This document shows positions 21,066-29,339 of a DNA stretch of 37,251 nucleotides, in pieces. The DNA is taken from NCBI GenBank assembly GCA_035997545.1, contig DASYIL010000085.1, positions 1 to 37,251 on the forward strand, in the 5' to 3' direction. Origin of the DNA: GCA-003244245 sp035997545 (GTDB lineage Bacteria > Actinomycetota > Actinomycetes > Mycobacteriales > Pseudonocardiaceae). The notes below the pieces were generated by a model that was given only the letters and a program-made list of their open reading frames with translations, searched no databases and had not been told where the DNA came from. The position numbers and the translations under genes were made by a program. Position 1 is the stretch's first letter. Each line of letters begins with the position of its first letter.

Positions 21066-22103
21066 GGAGTCTGAGGAGGCGTCGCCGCCTTGCAGCCGCA
21101 CCTGGTGCACCCGTAGGCCCCGGAAGTCGTCGCCATGCAGGAAGAACTCCCTGTCAACGGCCAGCCCTCCGATGGGGTCAGCGTCAATCTTCGCCAGCCA
21201 CGCGCCGACGCCGTCCGGGTAGAACTGATCGTCCCATGCACCGTAGAGCGAGTTGGTGAGATACACCCGCCGGCCGTCGCGGCTGACTTCGACCATTTGT
21301 GGGCCACCGGCCAGGCGCTGATCGGATGCCGCCGGATGCGCCGCACGGCTGACGATGCCACCCAGCCGCAGGTCCTGGGTGGACACGACGCCGACGAACC
21401 CCCAGGCCGCCTGGGGATCGTGTGCGGGCCGCAGCTCAAGCACCATCTGGTGCTCGGCTCCGAGGTCGACCCGCTGCAGGTGCTTGCCGGCAGCGAGGTC
21501 CCAGAAGTGCAGCGCGTGGCCGTACTTGTTACCCAGCAGCAGCTCGGGGTTGACCCCGTCCTCGATCATCGAAGGGGTCCCCCACTCGCTGGTGACCAGT
21601 GTGTTCTGGGCGAGGTGCCACCAGGCGTCGTACGCCAGGTACTGCGGGCCACGATCGGTCTCCCAGGGGCCCAGCACGTCAAAAGTGGAGTGGTCGAGCA
21701 ACGCTATCCCGCCCGGACCGTCGGCGCTGTCGGCTCCACCGAGGCAGGACACGAAGATCCCTTCGGGGCCGCAGTGCAGGGTGTGCGGCCGGGAGTAGCT
21801 GGCCTTGGCGGCGAGCTCCTTGGCGTCGATCGTCTTGACCAAGGTGGGGCTGGTCGGGTCCGGACGGGTGTCGTAGATGTGCACATTCGAGCTCCGCAGT
21901 CCCGGCAGCAGCAGGTAGCGGCGTTCCAAGTTGTTCATATTGTGGCCCTCGTGGGCTAGCGCGCTGCTGCAGACGTTCCAACCGAAGTGGTGCAGCTCAT
22001 CGCCCACGGTGGGCAAGTCCGCCCAGCCCACCACCTGTCCGTACCGTGGCGAGCCGGGATCGACGTCGACGACGGTCAGCGCGTCGGGCCGCTGACGCGA
22101 CAC
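21051..22103 (-). CDS. Selenium-binding protein SBP56/methanethiol oxidase, internally deleted
   Basis: The sequence matches SBP56 (methanethiol oxidase) over three blocks: PDALTVVDVDPGSPRYGQVV to RPHTLHCGPEGIFVSCLGGA, GGIALLDHSTFDVLGPWETD to GAEHQMVLELRPAHDPQAAW, and LGGIVSRAAHPAASDQRLAG to QVRLQGGDASSDSYCYR. At 350 residues it is about 100 short of my recollection of the family (about 450-470). The block expected between GFVGVVSTQDL and RLGGIVSR is missing in frame, and the usual 25-40 N-terminal residues are absent. The usual CSSC/CSSALCH-type motif is CSSALAH. A 49-residue open frame (22225-22076) with an AGGGAG site overlaps the start in another phase, so an N-terminal frameshift is possible. 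The gene is probably non-functional or altered. Confidence 0.75.
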   Translation of the reverse strand: MSRQRPDALTVVDVDPGSPRYGQVVGWADLPTVGDELHHFGWNVCSSALAHEGHNMNNLERRYLLLPGLRSSNVHIYDTRPDPTSPTLVKTIDAKELAAKASYSRPHTLHCGPEGIFVSCLGGADSADGPGGIALLDHSTFDVLGPWETDRGPQYLAYDAWWHLAQNTLVTSEWGTPSMIEDGVNPELLLGNKYGHALHFWDLAAGKHLQRVDLGAEHQMVLELRPAHDPQAAWGFVGVVSTQDLRLGGIVSRAAHPAASDQRLAGGPQMVEVSRDGRRVYLTNSLYGAWDDQFYPDGVGAWLAKIDADPIGGLAVDREFFLHGDDFRGLRVHQVRLQGGDASSDSYCYR

Positions 22104-22339
22104 AGCGCGCTGGCCAGCCGAAGGAGATCGACGTGTAGGCGCACGGTCAGCCAGGCATTCAGCAACGCCGGGCCGTCGAGCCGACGGCGGTACGCACCGG
22201 ATCGGCTGGGCGTGATGGCGGTCATCGCTGCGGGCTCCCTACGAAGTCACCAGAGACATTACTGTTTTCACCACACCTCCGCGACGCCTACGAGCGGATT
22301 CACCTCCGAGGCCGGCGGCATACGACGAAAGGTGCCGTC

Positions 22340-23536
22340 ATGGCTCGGCTGGCTCAGACCGACGGTCTCACCGAGATCCAGCAGGAGATCCTGTCCACCG
22401 TCAAGTCCTTCGTGGACAAGGAGATCATCCCGGTCGCCCAGGAGCTGGAACACACCGACACTTATCCGCAGGAGATCGTCGACGGGATGAAGGAGATGGG
22501 CCTGTTCGGGCTCACCATCCCCGAGGAGTACGGCGGTCTGGGGGAGTCGCTGCTGACCTATGCACTGGTCGTGGAGCAGATCGCCCGGGGCTGGATGAGC
22601 GTCTCCGGTGTGATCAACACCCACTTCATCGTGTCGTACATGATCCGCCAGCACGGCACCGAGGAGCAAAAGCAGCACTACCTGCCCAGGATGGCCGAGG
22701 GGAGCGTTCGCGGAGCCTTTTCCATGTCGGAGCCTGAGCTGGGTTCGGACGTGGCCGCGATCAAGACCCGGGCCAGGCGCGACGGGGATCACTATGTCGT
22801 CGACGGCGCGAAGATGTGGCTGACCAACGGCGCCACGTCGACCCTGGTGGCCACCCTGGTCAAGACCGACGAGGGCGCCGACAAGGCGCACCACAACCTC
22901 ACCACGTTGCTGGTGGACAAGCCCGCTGGCTTCGGTGAGGTTGCCCCGGGGCTCAGCGTTCCCGGCAAGATCGACAAGATGGGGTACAAGGGGGTCGAGA
23001 CCACCGAGCTGGTGTTCGACGGTCATCGCGTCGGCGCCGACAAGGTGCTCGGCGCCGCTGCCGGCAAGGGCTTCGCGCAGATGATGGACGGCGTCGAGGT
23101 GGGCCGGGTCAACGTCGCTGCCCGGGCTTGTGGCCTCGCCATCCGCGCCTTCGAGCTCGCGGTCGACTACGCCCAGCAGCGCCGGACTTTCGGTAAGCCG
23201 ATCGCGCAGCACCAGGCGATCGCGTTCAAGCTCGCCGAGATGGCCACCAAGGTCGAGGCCGCGCACCTGATGATGGTCAACGCCGCCCGGCTCAAGGACT
23301 CCGGTGCGCGCAACGATGTCCAGACGGGGATGGCGAAGTTGCTGGCCAGCGAATACTGCAAGGAGGTCACCGAGGACGCCTTCCGAATTCACGGGGGGTA
23401 CGGCTACTCTAAGGAGTTCGAGATCGAGCGGCTGATGCGTGAGGCGCCGTTCCTGCTCATCGGTGAGGGCACCAGTGAGATTCAGAAGACGATCATCAGC
23501 AAGGGGTTGCTACGGGAGTACGCTGCGCGAAGTTGA
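22340..23536 (+). CDS. Acyl-CoA dehydrogenase
   Basis: A full-length 398-residue FAD-dependent acyl-CoA dehydrogenase catalysing alpha-beta desaturation of an acyl-CoA thioester. Signatures: FGLTIPEEYGGLGESLLTYA, AFSMSEPELGSDVAAIKTRA (flavin/substrate motif), MWLTNG, QQRRTFGKPIAQHQAIAFKL, and near the C-terminus FRIHGGYGYSKEFEIERLMR with LIGEGTSEIQ, which includes the usual catalytic Glu. The start is ATG 22340, with AAAGGT upstream. Chain-length specificity is not evident. It is divergent from the SBP56 gene. Confidence 0.94.
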   Translation: MARLAQTDGLTEIQQEILSTVKSFVDKEIIPVAQELEHTDTYPQEIVDGMKEMGLFGLTIPEEYGGLGESLLTYALVVEQIARGWMSVSGVINTHFIVSYMIRQHGTEEQKQHYLPRMAEGSVRGAFSMSEPELGSDVAAIKTRARRDGDHYVVDGAKMWLTNGATSTLVATLVKTDEGADKAHHNLTTLLVDKPAGFGEVAPGLSVPGKIDKMGYKGVETTELVFDGHRVGADKVLGAAAGKGFAQMMDGVEVGRVNVAARACGLAIRAFELAVDYAQQRRTFGKPIAQHQAIAFKLAEMATKVEAAHLMMVNAARLKDSGARNDVQTGMAKLLASEYCKEVTEDAFRIHGGYGYSKEFEIERLMREAPFLLIGEGTSEIQKTIISKGLLREYAARS

Positions 23537-23604
23537 CCCGGAATCGGGGCCGTGCGCACGAGCGTTGGGCACGACGGGTACCCCTCACTCAGAGGTGATG
23601 CACT

Positions 23605-24120
23605 ATGACCAGCCCGTTCAGCGGCCAGAGTCAGATGCCTGGCCTGCCCACCCCACCCACCGGCTGGCCGATCGGCTCCTACGCCACCTATGCCGAGGCG
23701 CAGGGTGCCGTGGACCATCTCGCCGACAGCCAGTTCCCGGTCGCCGATGTCACCATCGTTGGAGTGGACCTGATGCTGGTCGAGCGGGTGCTACGACGGT
23801 TGACCTGGGGTCGGGTCCTGACCCAGGGTGCGGCGTCGGGTGCCTGGTTCGGCCTATTTGTCGGGGTGCTGCTCAGCCTGTTCGCCACTCAGGCCGGGAC
23901 TTCAGTGATCCCGATCCTGGTGGGGGTGGCCACCGGCGCGGTGTTCGGGACGGTGTTCGCGGCCGCAGGTTACGCCGCCACCCGCGGTCGGCGGGACTTC
24001 GCGTCAACCAGCCAACTGGTGGCCGGGCGTTACGACGTGCTGTGCCAGCCGCGGCACGCCGAGCAGGCGCGTGACCTGCTGGCCAAGCTGGCGATGGGGC
24101 CGGGTGCCGCGACCACCTGA
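23605..24120 (+). CDS. General stress protein 17M-like membrane protein
   Basis: A 171-residue protein. The N-terminal soluble part (GSYATYAEAQGAVDHLADSQ, FPVADVTIVGVDL) matches the general-stress-protein 17M-like fold. It is followed by two hydrophobic glycine-rich helices (SGAWFGLFVGVLLSLFATQA, IPILVGVATGAVFGTVFAAA) that form a glycine-zipper-like hairpin, and a C-terminal soluble strand/helix (AGRYDVLCQPRHAEQARDLL). The start is ATG 23605, with AGAGGTG 8 nt upstream. Function is unknown. Family members are often stress-induced. Confidence 0.85.
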   Translation: MTSPFSGQSQMPGLPTPPTGWPIGSYATYAEAQGAVDHLADSQFPVADVTIVGVDLMLVERVLRRLTWGRVLTQGAASGAWFGLFVGVLLSLFATQAGTSVIPILVGVATGAVFGTVFAAAGYAATRGRRDFASTSQLVAGRYDVLCQPRHAEQARDLLAKLAMGPGAATT

Positions 24121-24170
24121 CCAGGTGTTGAGCGGATGCCGCCAGCGGAGCCCGGGAAACTGGGCGAATG

Positions 24171-24788
24171 TCACAGGGCGGCGATGTCGGCCGGAGCCCA
24201 GTGCCCACGCGCTCCGCGCAGGTGAGCAAGGTAGTCGGCCACCCGGTGAACATCCCATCCGTGGGCTTCCCGCAGTCCTGCCGTCAGCATCCGCAGATAG
24301 GACGCCGAGGGAACCGTCCAGGGCACGTCGTCGGCATGCCAGGGCGCGGTGAAGGTCAGAAACGGGTGCCCATCGAGGTCACCGACATGCAGCAGGGTGT
24401 CGTAGCGTCCGGGACCGAGTTCAACTCGGCCTGTTGCTAGAACTGGTTCGAGGTCAATGTCCGCACCAGCGATGCGGTACATCTCCTGCGCGGCGATGTC
24501 GGCGAACTGTCCGCCGGTGATCAGGTAAGCGCGCGCGGCGGCGGTTCCGACGAGGTCTGGATCGTAGAAGGCGCGCCCACCACCCCAGACCGGCGATTCC
24601 GTTGCGAAGTAAACTCCGCCGGCAATATTAGCGCCGATTGCGCGGCGTGGCGGTCGGCGATCGCGACAACCGGATTGGGTCCGCTGCGCTCCAGGCGGTG
24701 TTCCGCCCGCGAGATAGCAGGTCAACCGGTCGGCGTACATGTTCGACCCGTAGCTGACGTACCAGACCAGCTCCGGCTGCGTGGTCAC
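24171..24788 (-). CDS. Gamma-glutamylcyclotransferase-like (GGCT fold) protein
   Basis: A 205-residue protein starting with VWYVSYGSNMYADRLTCYLA. The YGSN loop is the GGCT/AIG2 signature that holds the gamma-glutamyl group. Then come GGVYFATESPVWGGGRAFYD and ARAYLITGGQFADIAAQEMY, typical of an actinobacterial subgroup often loosely annotated as histone deacetylase. The substrate is unknown. The start is GTG 24788. It is convergent with the stress-protein gene. The 284-bp gap upstream (24789-25072) holds no gene or repeat that I can see. Confidence 0.78.
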   Translation of the reverse strand: MTTQPELVWYVSYGSNMYADRLTCYLAGGTPPGAQRTQSGCRDRRPPRRAIGANIAGGVYFATESPVWGGGRAFYDPDLVGTAAARAYLITGGQFADIAAQEMYRIAGADIDLEPVLATGRVELGPGRYDTLLHVGDLDGHPFLTFTAPWHADDVPWTVPSASYLRMLTAGLREAHGWDVHRVADYLAHLRGARGHWAPADIAAL

Positions 24789-25072
24789 GGCTCACGACGC
24801 CGGTGAGCTCTGCGACGAAGCGCAGTCATGCAGCGACGATAGCACCGCGGAGCTGCCCAGGACGGTGATCATTTTTGATCCTCGCAGGCGTCGGCCCGGC
24901 GGTCAGCGATCAACTCGACGTTACAGAAGAATCCAACATGGCATACCGCCACCTGAGGTGACACAGCGCACGGCTGGTTTCCGTCCGCATTGCGTCCCTT
25001 CGCTCGTCGTGCCCCCGGCGTCACCACCGACCACCAGGACGCAGTGACCTACTGCGGAGGTTGCATCGGTGG

Positions 25073-25501
25073 CTAGTGAGCTGGGGGACCGGGTGGCAGG
25101 CAGCCCCAGCCGGTTAGGGCTTCGACGAGCCCGTCCACGATGGGCAGGCTCGCCAGGGCCTCCGCGTCGCACCAGCGGGCATCATCGGCATCGCTGCCGG
25201 CGCGCAGTGTCCCGGCCGCCGCCCGACAGGTGTAGTCATGGATAACGAACACTGCGCCGCCGGGCGCGGGGCGCTGCACTTCTCCGACCCAGCGGAGGAC
25301 CTCGACCTCCAGCCCGGTCTCCTCGGCCACCTCGCGGATCACCGCATGATGATCGGTCTCGCCGGCCTCGACCCGGCCGCCGGGCACCGACCAGCGCCCG
25401 CGTCCCGGCTCATTGACCCGGCGGACCAGCAGCACTGCGCCTGCGCCGTCGAGCACCACTGCTCCGACGCACCGGATGTGCCGCTCGCGTGAGCCAATCA
25501 T
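25073..25501 (-). CDS. NUDIX hydrolase
   Basis: A 142-residue NUDIX protein. The full NUDIX box is present: GGRVEAGETDHHAVIREVAE followed by ETGLEV, preceded by strand RCVGAVVLDGAGAVLLVRR. The remainder has the family's WVGEVQRP strand and a helix (LASLPIVDGLVEAL). Hydrolysis of a nucleoside diphosphate linked to another group is expected, but the specific substrate cannot be read. The start is ATG 25501, with TACCGT 8 nt upstream on the minus strand. A longer upstream frame is not supported. It is divergent from the PH-domain gene. Confidence 0.9.
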   Translation of the reverse strand: MIGSRERHIRCVGAVVLDGAGAVLLVRRVNEPGRGRWSVPGGRVEAGETDHHAVIREVAEETGLEVEVLRWVGEVQRPAPGGAVFVIHDYTCRAAAGTLRAGSDADDARWCDAEALASLPIVDGLVEALTGWGCLPPGPPAH

Positions 25502-25578
25502 CAGCAGCGACGGTAGTACCCTGAGAGTGTCTTCGACGCACCGCCGACTCCGTGCGGTACAACACTCGGGACTGATGA

Positions 25579-25608
25579 CGGAGCGCGGAACACCGGAGCG
25601 CGGAACAC
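25579..25608. repeat. Two perfect 15-bp tandem repeats upstream of the PH-domain gene
   Basis: cggagcgcggaacac is repeated head to tail at 25579-25593 and 25594-25608, 50 nt before the PH-domain gene start, inside the 156-bp divergent region shared with the NUDIX gene. Each copy contains GGAAC, the -35 core used by ECF sigma factors of the SigE type, but no matching -10 (GTT) at the right distance is obvious. Confidence 0.65.
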
Positions 25609-25657
25609 ACTCCATCGTCAACGTACCCGCAGCGCAGAGACAGGAGGCAGTACTGAC

Positions 25658-26203
25658 ATGCTGGGTCGGCATCCCAACGAGTACCTGATCTCCTCGGAGC
25701 GACGGGTGATCCGAGTGCGGCGGCACTGGGCCTTCGTGCTGCGGGTGATGGCCGAGACCGTCGGGATCGTGATCGCGTGGGCCGTGCTGTCTGCGCTGGT
25801 GCCTGACGACCTCTGGCTAGTGGAGGCGTTGCTCTGGTACGTCGTGGCCGCGGCGGTGCTGCGCTTTGCCTACAAGGCGCTGGAGTGGTGGCTCGAAGTC
25901 ATCATCGTCACTGACAAGCGTTTCATGCTCTCTACTGGCGTCATCATCAGGAAGATCTCCATGATGCCGATCACGAAGGTCACCGACCTGAGCTTCCTGC
26001 GGACGGTGGGCGGCCAGCTGCTCGGCTACGGCACGCTCAGGGTGGAGTCAGCCGGGCAGAAGCAGGACCTCGAAAAGATTGATTACTTGCCCCAACCTGA
26101 GGCGGTCTTTGACGCGATCTCCGAGTTGATCTTCGGCGAGAAGGGTCAAAAAAGGTCCAACATGCTGCCGCCTCCTCGCAAGCGCTGGCGCGCACGGACG
26201 TGA
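25658..26203 (+). CDS. PH domain (bPH2) membrane protein
   Basis: A 181-residue protein with two membrane helices (VMAETVGIVIAWAVLSALV, LWLVEALLWYVVAAAVLRFA) followed by a bacterial PH-like domain (YKALEWWLEVIIVTDKRFML, STGVIIRKISMMPITKVTDL, LLGYGTLRVESAGQKQDLEK). The VTDKR...G.I..K.. pattern is typical of bPH2. The C-terminus is basic (PPPRKRWRART). The start is ATG 25658, with AGGAGG 10 nt upstream. These proteins sit in the plasma membrane with the PH domain in the cytosol, and their ligands are unknown. Confidence 0.88.
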   Translation: MLGRHPNEYLISSERRVIRVRRHWAFVLRVMAETVGIVIAWAVLSALVPDDLWLVEALLWYVVAAAVLRFAYKALEWWLEVIIVTDKRFMLSTGVIIRKISMMPITKVTDLSFLRTVGGQLLGYGTLRVESAGQKQDLEKIDYLPQPEAVFDAISELIFGEKGQKRSNMLPPPRKRWRART

Positions 26204-26246
26204 CCCTGCTGGGTGCCTCTTGTAGCAGTCCCGGAGACTGACGGTC

Positions 26247-27131
26247 GTGCGTATCGACCTACACGCCCATTCCATGGCCTCCGACGGAACCGACACCCCA
26301 GCGGAGCTCGTCGCGACCGCCGCTGAAGCCGGCCTCGACGTGCTGGCATTAACCGACCACGACACCACCGCTGGATGGGCCGAGGCCGTCGATGCGCTGC
26401 CCGCAGGTCTGCGGCTGATCCGGGGCGCGGAATTCTCCTGTGTCGCGCCGGACGGCTGGGGTGGGCAGGTCTCGGTGCACCTGCTCGGCTACCTGTTCGA
26501 TCCCGCATCGGAAGCGATCATCGCAGAGCAAGCTCGGCTGCGGGCGGAGCGGCGGGTGCGGCTGCACACCATGGCGCAGCGGATGGCCGCTGACGGGTTC
26601 CCGGTGGATCCCGATGTGCTGCTCGACGGCTTACCGCCGCACGCGTCAGCCGGTAGGCCGCACCTGGCCAGGGCGCTGGTGTCGGCCGGTGTCGTGGACA
26701 GTGTCGACGAGGCATTCCGTCGATATCTGATCATCGGAGGCCCGTACTACATAGGTCGTACCGACATCGACATCAGCGCGGCGATCCGGATGGTTCGTGC
26801 AGCAGGCGGGGTACCGGTGCTGGCGCACGCCCTGGCTCGCCGCCGTGGGCCGGTGGTCACCCCTGGGGTCATCGCCGAGCTGGCCACTGAGGGGCTCGCC
26901 GGAGTAGAAGTCGACCATCCTGACCACACCGCCGACGACCGCGCCGCGCTGCGTGACCTCGCCGCCGCACTGGATCTGCTGATCACCGGCTCTAGCGACT
27001 ACCACGGCGCGAACAAGACGTTGCGCCTGGGCCAGGAGACCACCGACCCGGAGATGCTGGAGCGGATCGAGGAGTTGGCGGCTTGCAGCCATGTAGCAGT
27101 GGTGGCTGGCCAGGATCCGGCTGGTGGGTGA
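26247..27131 (+). CDS. PHP domain metal-dependent phosphoesterase
   Basis: A 294-residue PHP-family protein with the four PHP motifs: RIDLHAHSMASDG (HxH), LALTDHDTTAGW, GAEFSC (metal Glu), then VPVLAHALA and a late SSDYHGANK. It resembles TrpH/YciV-type enzymes that hydrolyse 3'-phosphoadenosine or nucleoside 3',5'-bisphosphates and RNA 5' ends. Activity on a particular substrate is inference. The start is GTG 26247. The RecB-like nuclease gene follows after 14 nt. Confidence 0.9.
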   Translation: MRIDLHAHSMASDGTDTPAELVATAAEAGLDVLALTDHDTTAGWAEAVDALPAGLRLIRGAEFSCVAPDGWGGQVSVHLLGYLFDPASEAIIAEQARLRAERRVRLHTMAQRMAADGFPVDPDVLLDGLPPHASAGRPHLARALVSAGVVDSVDEAFRRYLIIGGPYYIGRTDIDISAAIRMVRAAGGVPVLAHALARRRGPVVTPGVIAELATEGLAGVEVDHPDHTADDRAALRDLAAALDLLITGSSDYHGANKTLRLGQETTDPEMLERIEELAACSHVAVVAGQDPAGG

Positions 27132-27132
27132 G

Positions 27133-27138
27133 TACGGT
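27133..27138 (+). promoter_or_regulatory. -10 element of the RecB-like nuclease gene
   Basis: TACGGT lies entirely in the 14-bp gap after the PHP stop and ends 7 nt before ATG 27146, with no ribosome-binding site. The nuclease gene may therefore have its own leaderless transcript despite the operon-like packing. Confidence 0.45.
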
Positions 27139-27145
27139 AGACGCG

Positions 27146-27991
27146 ATGGCACGGCGAGCGCAGGGAGAGCTGGACCTTGGCGGTCTACCCCGCCCGCTGG
27201 TGCGTGTGACCCCCGCCAAGCTCGCCGCGTGGACCGGCTGCCGGCGGCGCTACCGGATGGCATACCTGGACCGGCCTGCGCCCCCGCGGAGCGGGGCCTG
27301 GGCGCACAACACGCTGGGCGCGGTGGTGCACACCGCACTGCGTGCACTGTTCGGTCTGGCTCCCGGTCAGCGCCGTCCGTCCGCCGCGGCAGCTCTGGTG
27401 GCCACGCACTGGTCCGGGGAGGGTTTCGCCGACGCCGCGCAGGCTGCTGACTATCGCAGCCGCGCGCAGGACTGGGTGGCCCGATACGTCGACGAGCTGG
27501 ACCCTGACCTTGATCCGGTGGGGGTGGAGCGCTGGGTCTCTGCACCGACCCGGCGGATTGTCGCGGAGGGGCGGGTGGACCGCATTGACGAGCGGGACGG
27601 TGAGCTGGTCGTGGTGGACTACAAGACCGGCCGACACGAGCTGTCCGTCGATGACGCGCGTGGCTCGCAGGCGCTGGCGCTCTACGCTTTCGCGGCGCGG
27701 CGCACGCTGCGGCGGGAGTGCCGCCGGGTCGAGCTGCATCACTTGCCCACCGGCACCGTTGCCGGCTGGGAGCACACCGAGCAGTCGTTGAGTAGGCACC
27801 TGCAGCGTGCCGAGGAAGCCGCTGACGAGATCGCACTAACCACCGACACTCTGGCGGCAGGAGGCGATCCCGAGATCCTGTTCCCGCCCGACCCCGGCCG
27901 GGCCTGCTCGTGGTGCGACTTCCGGCGGCACTGTCCCGAGGGTCGGGCCAGCGCACCGGATCTTCCGCCGTGGGCGCTGCTCGCGCCGTGA
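27146..27991 (+). CDS. RecB-family PD-(D/E)XK exonuclease with Fe-S cysteines
   Basis: A 281-residue nuclease. The PD-(D/E)XK core is visible as GAVVHTALRALF (His), AEGRVDRIDERDGELVVVDY and KTGRHE (Asp, Asp-Tyr-Lys). Four cysteines form an AddB/Cas4-type 4Fe-4S site: one before the core (AWTGCRRRYRMAY) and three at the C-terminus (CSWCDFRRHCPEG). The family degrades or trims single-stranded DNA ends in repair. No helicase domain is attached and no Cas genes are nearby, so a stand-alone repair nuclease is likely. It follows the PHP gene closely. Confidence 0.9.
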   Translation: MARRAQGELDLGGLPRPLVRVTPAKLAAWTGCRRRYRMAYLDRPAPPRSGAWAHNTLGAVVHTALRALFGLAPGQRRPSAAAALVATHWSGEGFADAAQAADYRSRAQDWVARYVDELDPDLDPVGVERWVSAPTRRIVAEGRVDRIDERDGELVVVDYKTGRHELSVDDARGSQALALYAFAARRTLRRECRRVELHHLPTGTVAGWEHTEQSLSRHLQRAEEAADEIALTTDTLAAGGDPEILFPPDPGRACSWCDFRRHCPEGRASAPDLPPWALLAP

Positions 27992-28043
27992 CCGCCGACG
28001 TGTTTCGCTGTGCCATCTCAACCCCATCGGCGGAGGCGGCACG

Positions 28044-28331
28044 ATGACCGCCGGGACTGGTGTACGTGCTGCGCGGGGGCTGTCCGGCCTGCTGGCCGGT
28101 GGCCTCGTCGTGCTTGCGATCGTGGTCTGCGCGGCGCAGTGGCTGGCCGGTACGTCAGGCCGTCCCGGCGGCCCGGGCGTGCCCGCCGTTGTTGGGCACG
28201 TGGTCGCGGCATTGGTCGCCGTTGTGCTGCAGCTGGTCGCCGACCATCTGCGGGGATCACTTGCGGCGCTGGCTTCCGGGTCCGTCCTGATGATCGCAGC
28301 CGGCGTGCTCTGGTTCGGCTGGTGGTCCTGA
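28044..28331 (+). CDS. Small two-to-three-helix membrane protein
   Basis: A 95-residue uncharacterised membrane protein. It has helices LLAGGLVVLAIVVCAAQWLA, VGHVVAALVAVVLQLVADHL and LAALASGSVLMIAAGVLWFG separated by a short Gly/Pro loop. GGAGG lies 8 nt before ATG 28044, and third codon positions are GC-biased, so I consider it real. It follows the nuclease gene by 52 nt and is convergent with the MpaB-like gene. I do not recognise a family. Confidence 0.7.
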   Translation: MTAGTGVRAARGLSGLLAGGLVVLAIVVCAAQWLAGTSGRPGGPGVPAVVGHVVAALVAVVLQLVADHLRGSLAALASGSVLMIAAGVLWFGWWS

Positions 28332-28373
28332 GTACCCGTGAGTGGCATTGCCTGCTATAACACTGTTACGCAT

Positions 28374-29189
28374 TCACGAGTGCTCACGTGCCCTGGCTAG
28401 CGCTTGCTGCACGATCGGCCCGTGCCGCCAGCGCTCCGGTAACTGCAGCGCGACGGTGCGCAGCCCGCGCAGTACCACGGTGGCGGTCAGGTCGGTGGTA
28501 GGCAGGCCGGGCAGGCCGTAGAGGCGGCGTGCCCATCTGGGCAGCAACGCGAACGCCAGCGCGGCCACGGTGGTCCAGAGTGGACGGGCTGGGGTGGTCA
28601 GCTCGGTCCGCAGCGGAAGCAGCGGTACCGTCAGACGCAGTGCCGCCCGGCGCGCCACTGGCGAAGCGAGCAGCTCGGGGCGCACCTGCTCGAAGTACTC
28701 CACCATCGCGGTTCGGTCGGTTGGCACGTCGTCAAGACCCACCAATTCGGCGGCACGGACCTGCTCGGTGAGGAACCGATCGACTTCGGCGCCAGTCAGT
28801 GACAGCCCGCCACGACCGACCGCATCGAGGAACGAAGCGACCTCGGTGGCATGCACCCACCGCAGCAGGTCGGGATCGGTCGCGGCGTATCGCCCGCCGG
28901 TCACCGGGTCGACGCCGCGGACCCTACGGTGCACCGCGCGGACGGCGGCGGCCGCGGTATCGGCCTGGGCACGAGTGCCGAAGCCCACCGTAACCACGTA
29001 CTGCGCGGTGCGCTGCAGCCTCGGCCAGAAGTCGTTGCTGAAGTCCCCGTGTTCGTGTACCCCGGCCATCGCCCGTGGGTGCAGTGCTTGCAGGAACAGT
29101 GCGCGGATCCCGCCGACGCCGACGGCCGGGTCGGTGAGCACCCGCCACGTCACGCTGTCCGGCCCGAAGTATCCCAGGTCCTCAGCCAT
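28374..29189 (-). CDS. Oxygenase MpaB-like (DUF2236) protein
   Basis: A 271-residue protein of the DUF2236/latex-clearing-protein-related MpaB family, which includes heme-dependent oxygenases. Characteristic segments: SVTWRVLTDPAVGVGGIRAL, FLQALHPRAMAGVHEHGDF, GVDPVTGGRYAATDPDLLRW followed by VHATEVASF, and the C-terminal TATVVLRGLRTVALQLPERW. His residues in LHPRAMAGV and WVHATE are plausible heme ligands. The start is taken as ATG 29189 (MAEDLGYFGPDSVTWRV). A start 36 nt upstream is possible. The substrate is unknown. Confidence 0.85.
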   Translation of the reverse strand: MAEDLGYFGPDSVTWRVLTDPAVGVGGIRALFLQALHPRAMAGVHEHGDFSNDFWPRLQRTAQYVVTVGFGTRAQADTAAAAVRAVHRRVRGVDPVTGGRYAATDPDLLRWVHATEVASFLDAVGRGGLSLTGAEVDRFLTEQVRAAELVGLDDVPTDRTAMVEYFEQVRPELLASPVARRAALRLTVPLLPLRTELTTPARPLWTTVAALAFALLPRWARRLYGLPGLPTTDLTATVVLRGLRTVALQLPERWRHGPIVQQALARAREHS

Positions 29190-29339
29190 GGTCTCGACTC
29201 TGCCCTGCCGTTCGCTCCACCGCACGGTTGGGTCGGATGGTTTGACCTGATCGGAAGCCTACCCGTTTCGAGCGCGCATCGGCTCTGTTTCGCACGTCTG
29301 CCCCGACGACGCGGAAATGAACACCGTAGATGTCGGGCA

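Noticed and set aside
20888..21439. Minus-strand open frame of 183 residues overlapping the SBP56 3' end
   Set aside because: It is in a different frame from the clear SBP56 homology, and its Gly/Trp/Ser-rich composition comes from the repeat and hairpin.
25579..25608. SigE-type promoter in the repeat (GGAAC core)
   Set aside because: No GTT-containing -10 at 16-18 nt after either GGAAC could be found.
27146..27991. RecB-like nuclease as a Cas4 of a CRISPR locus
   Set aside because: The Fe-S cysteine pattern is Cas4/AddB-like, but no CRISPR array or other cas gene is present in the window.
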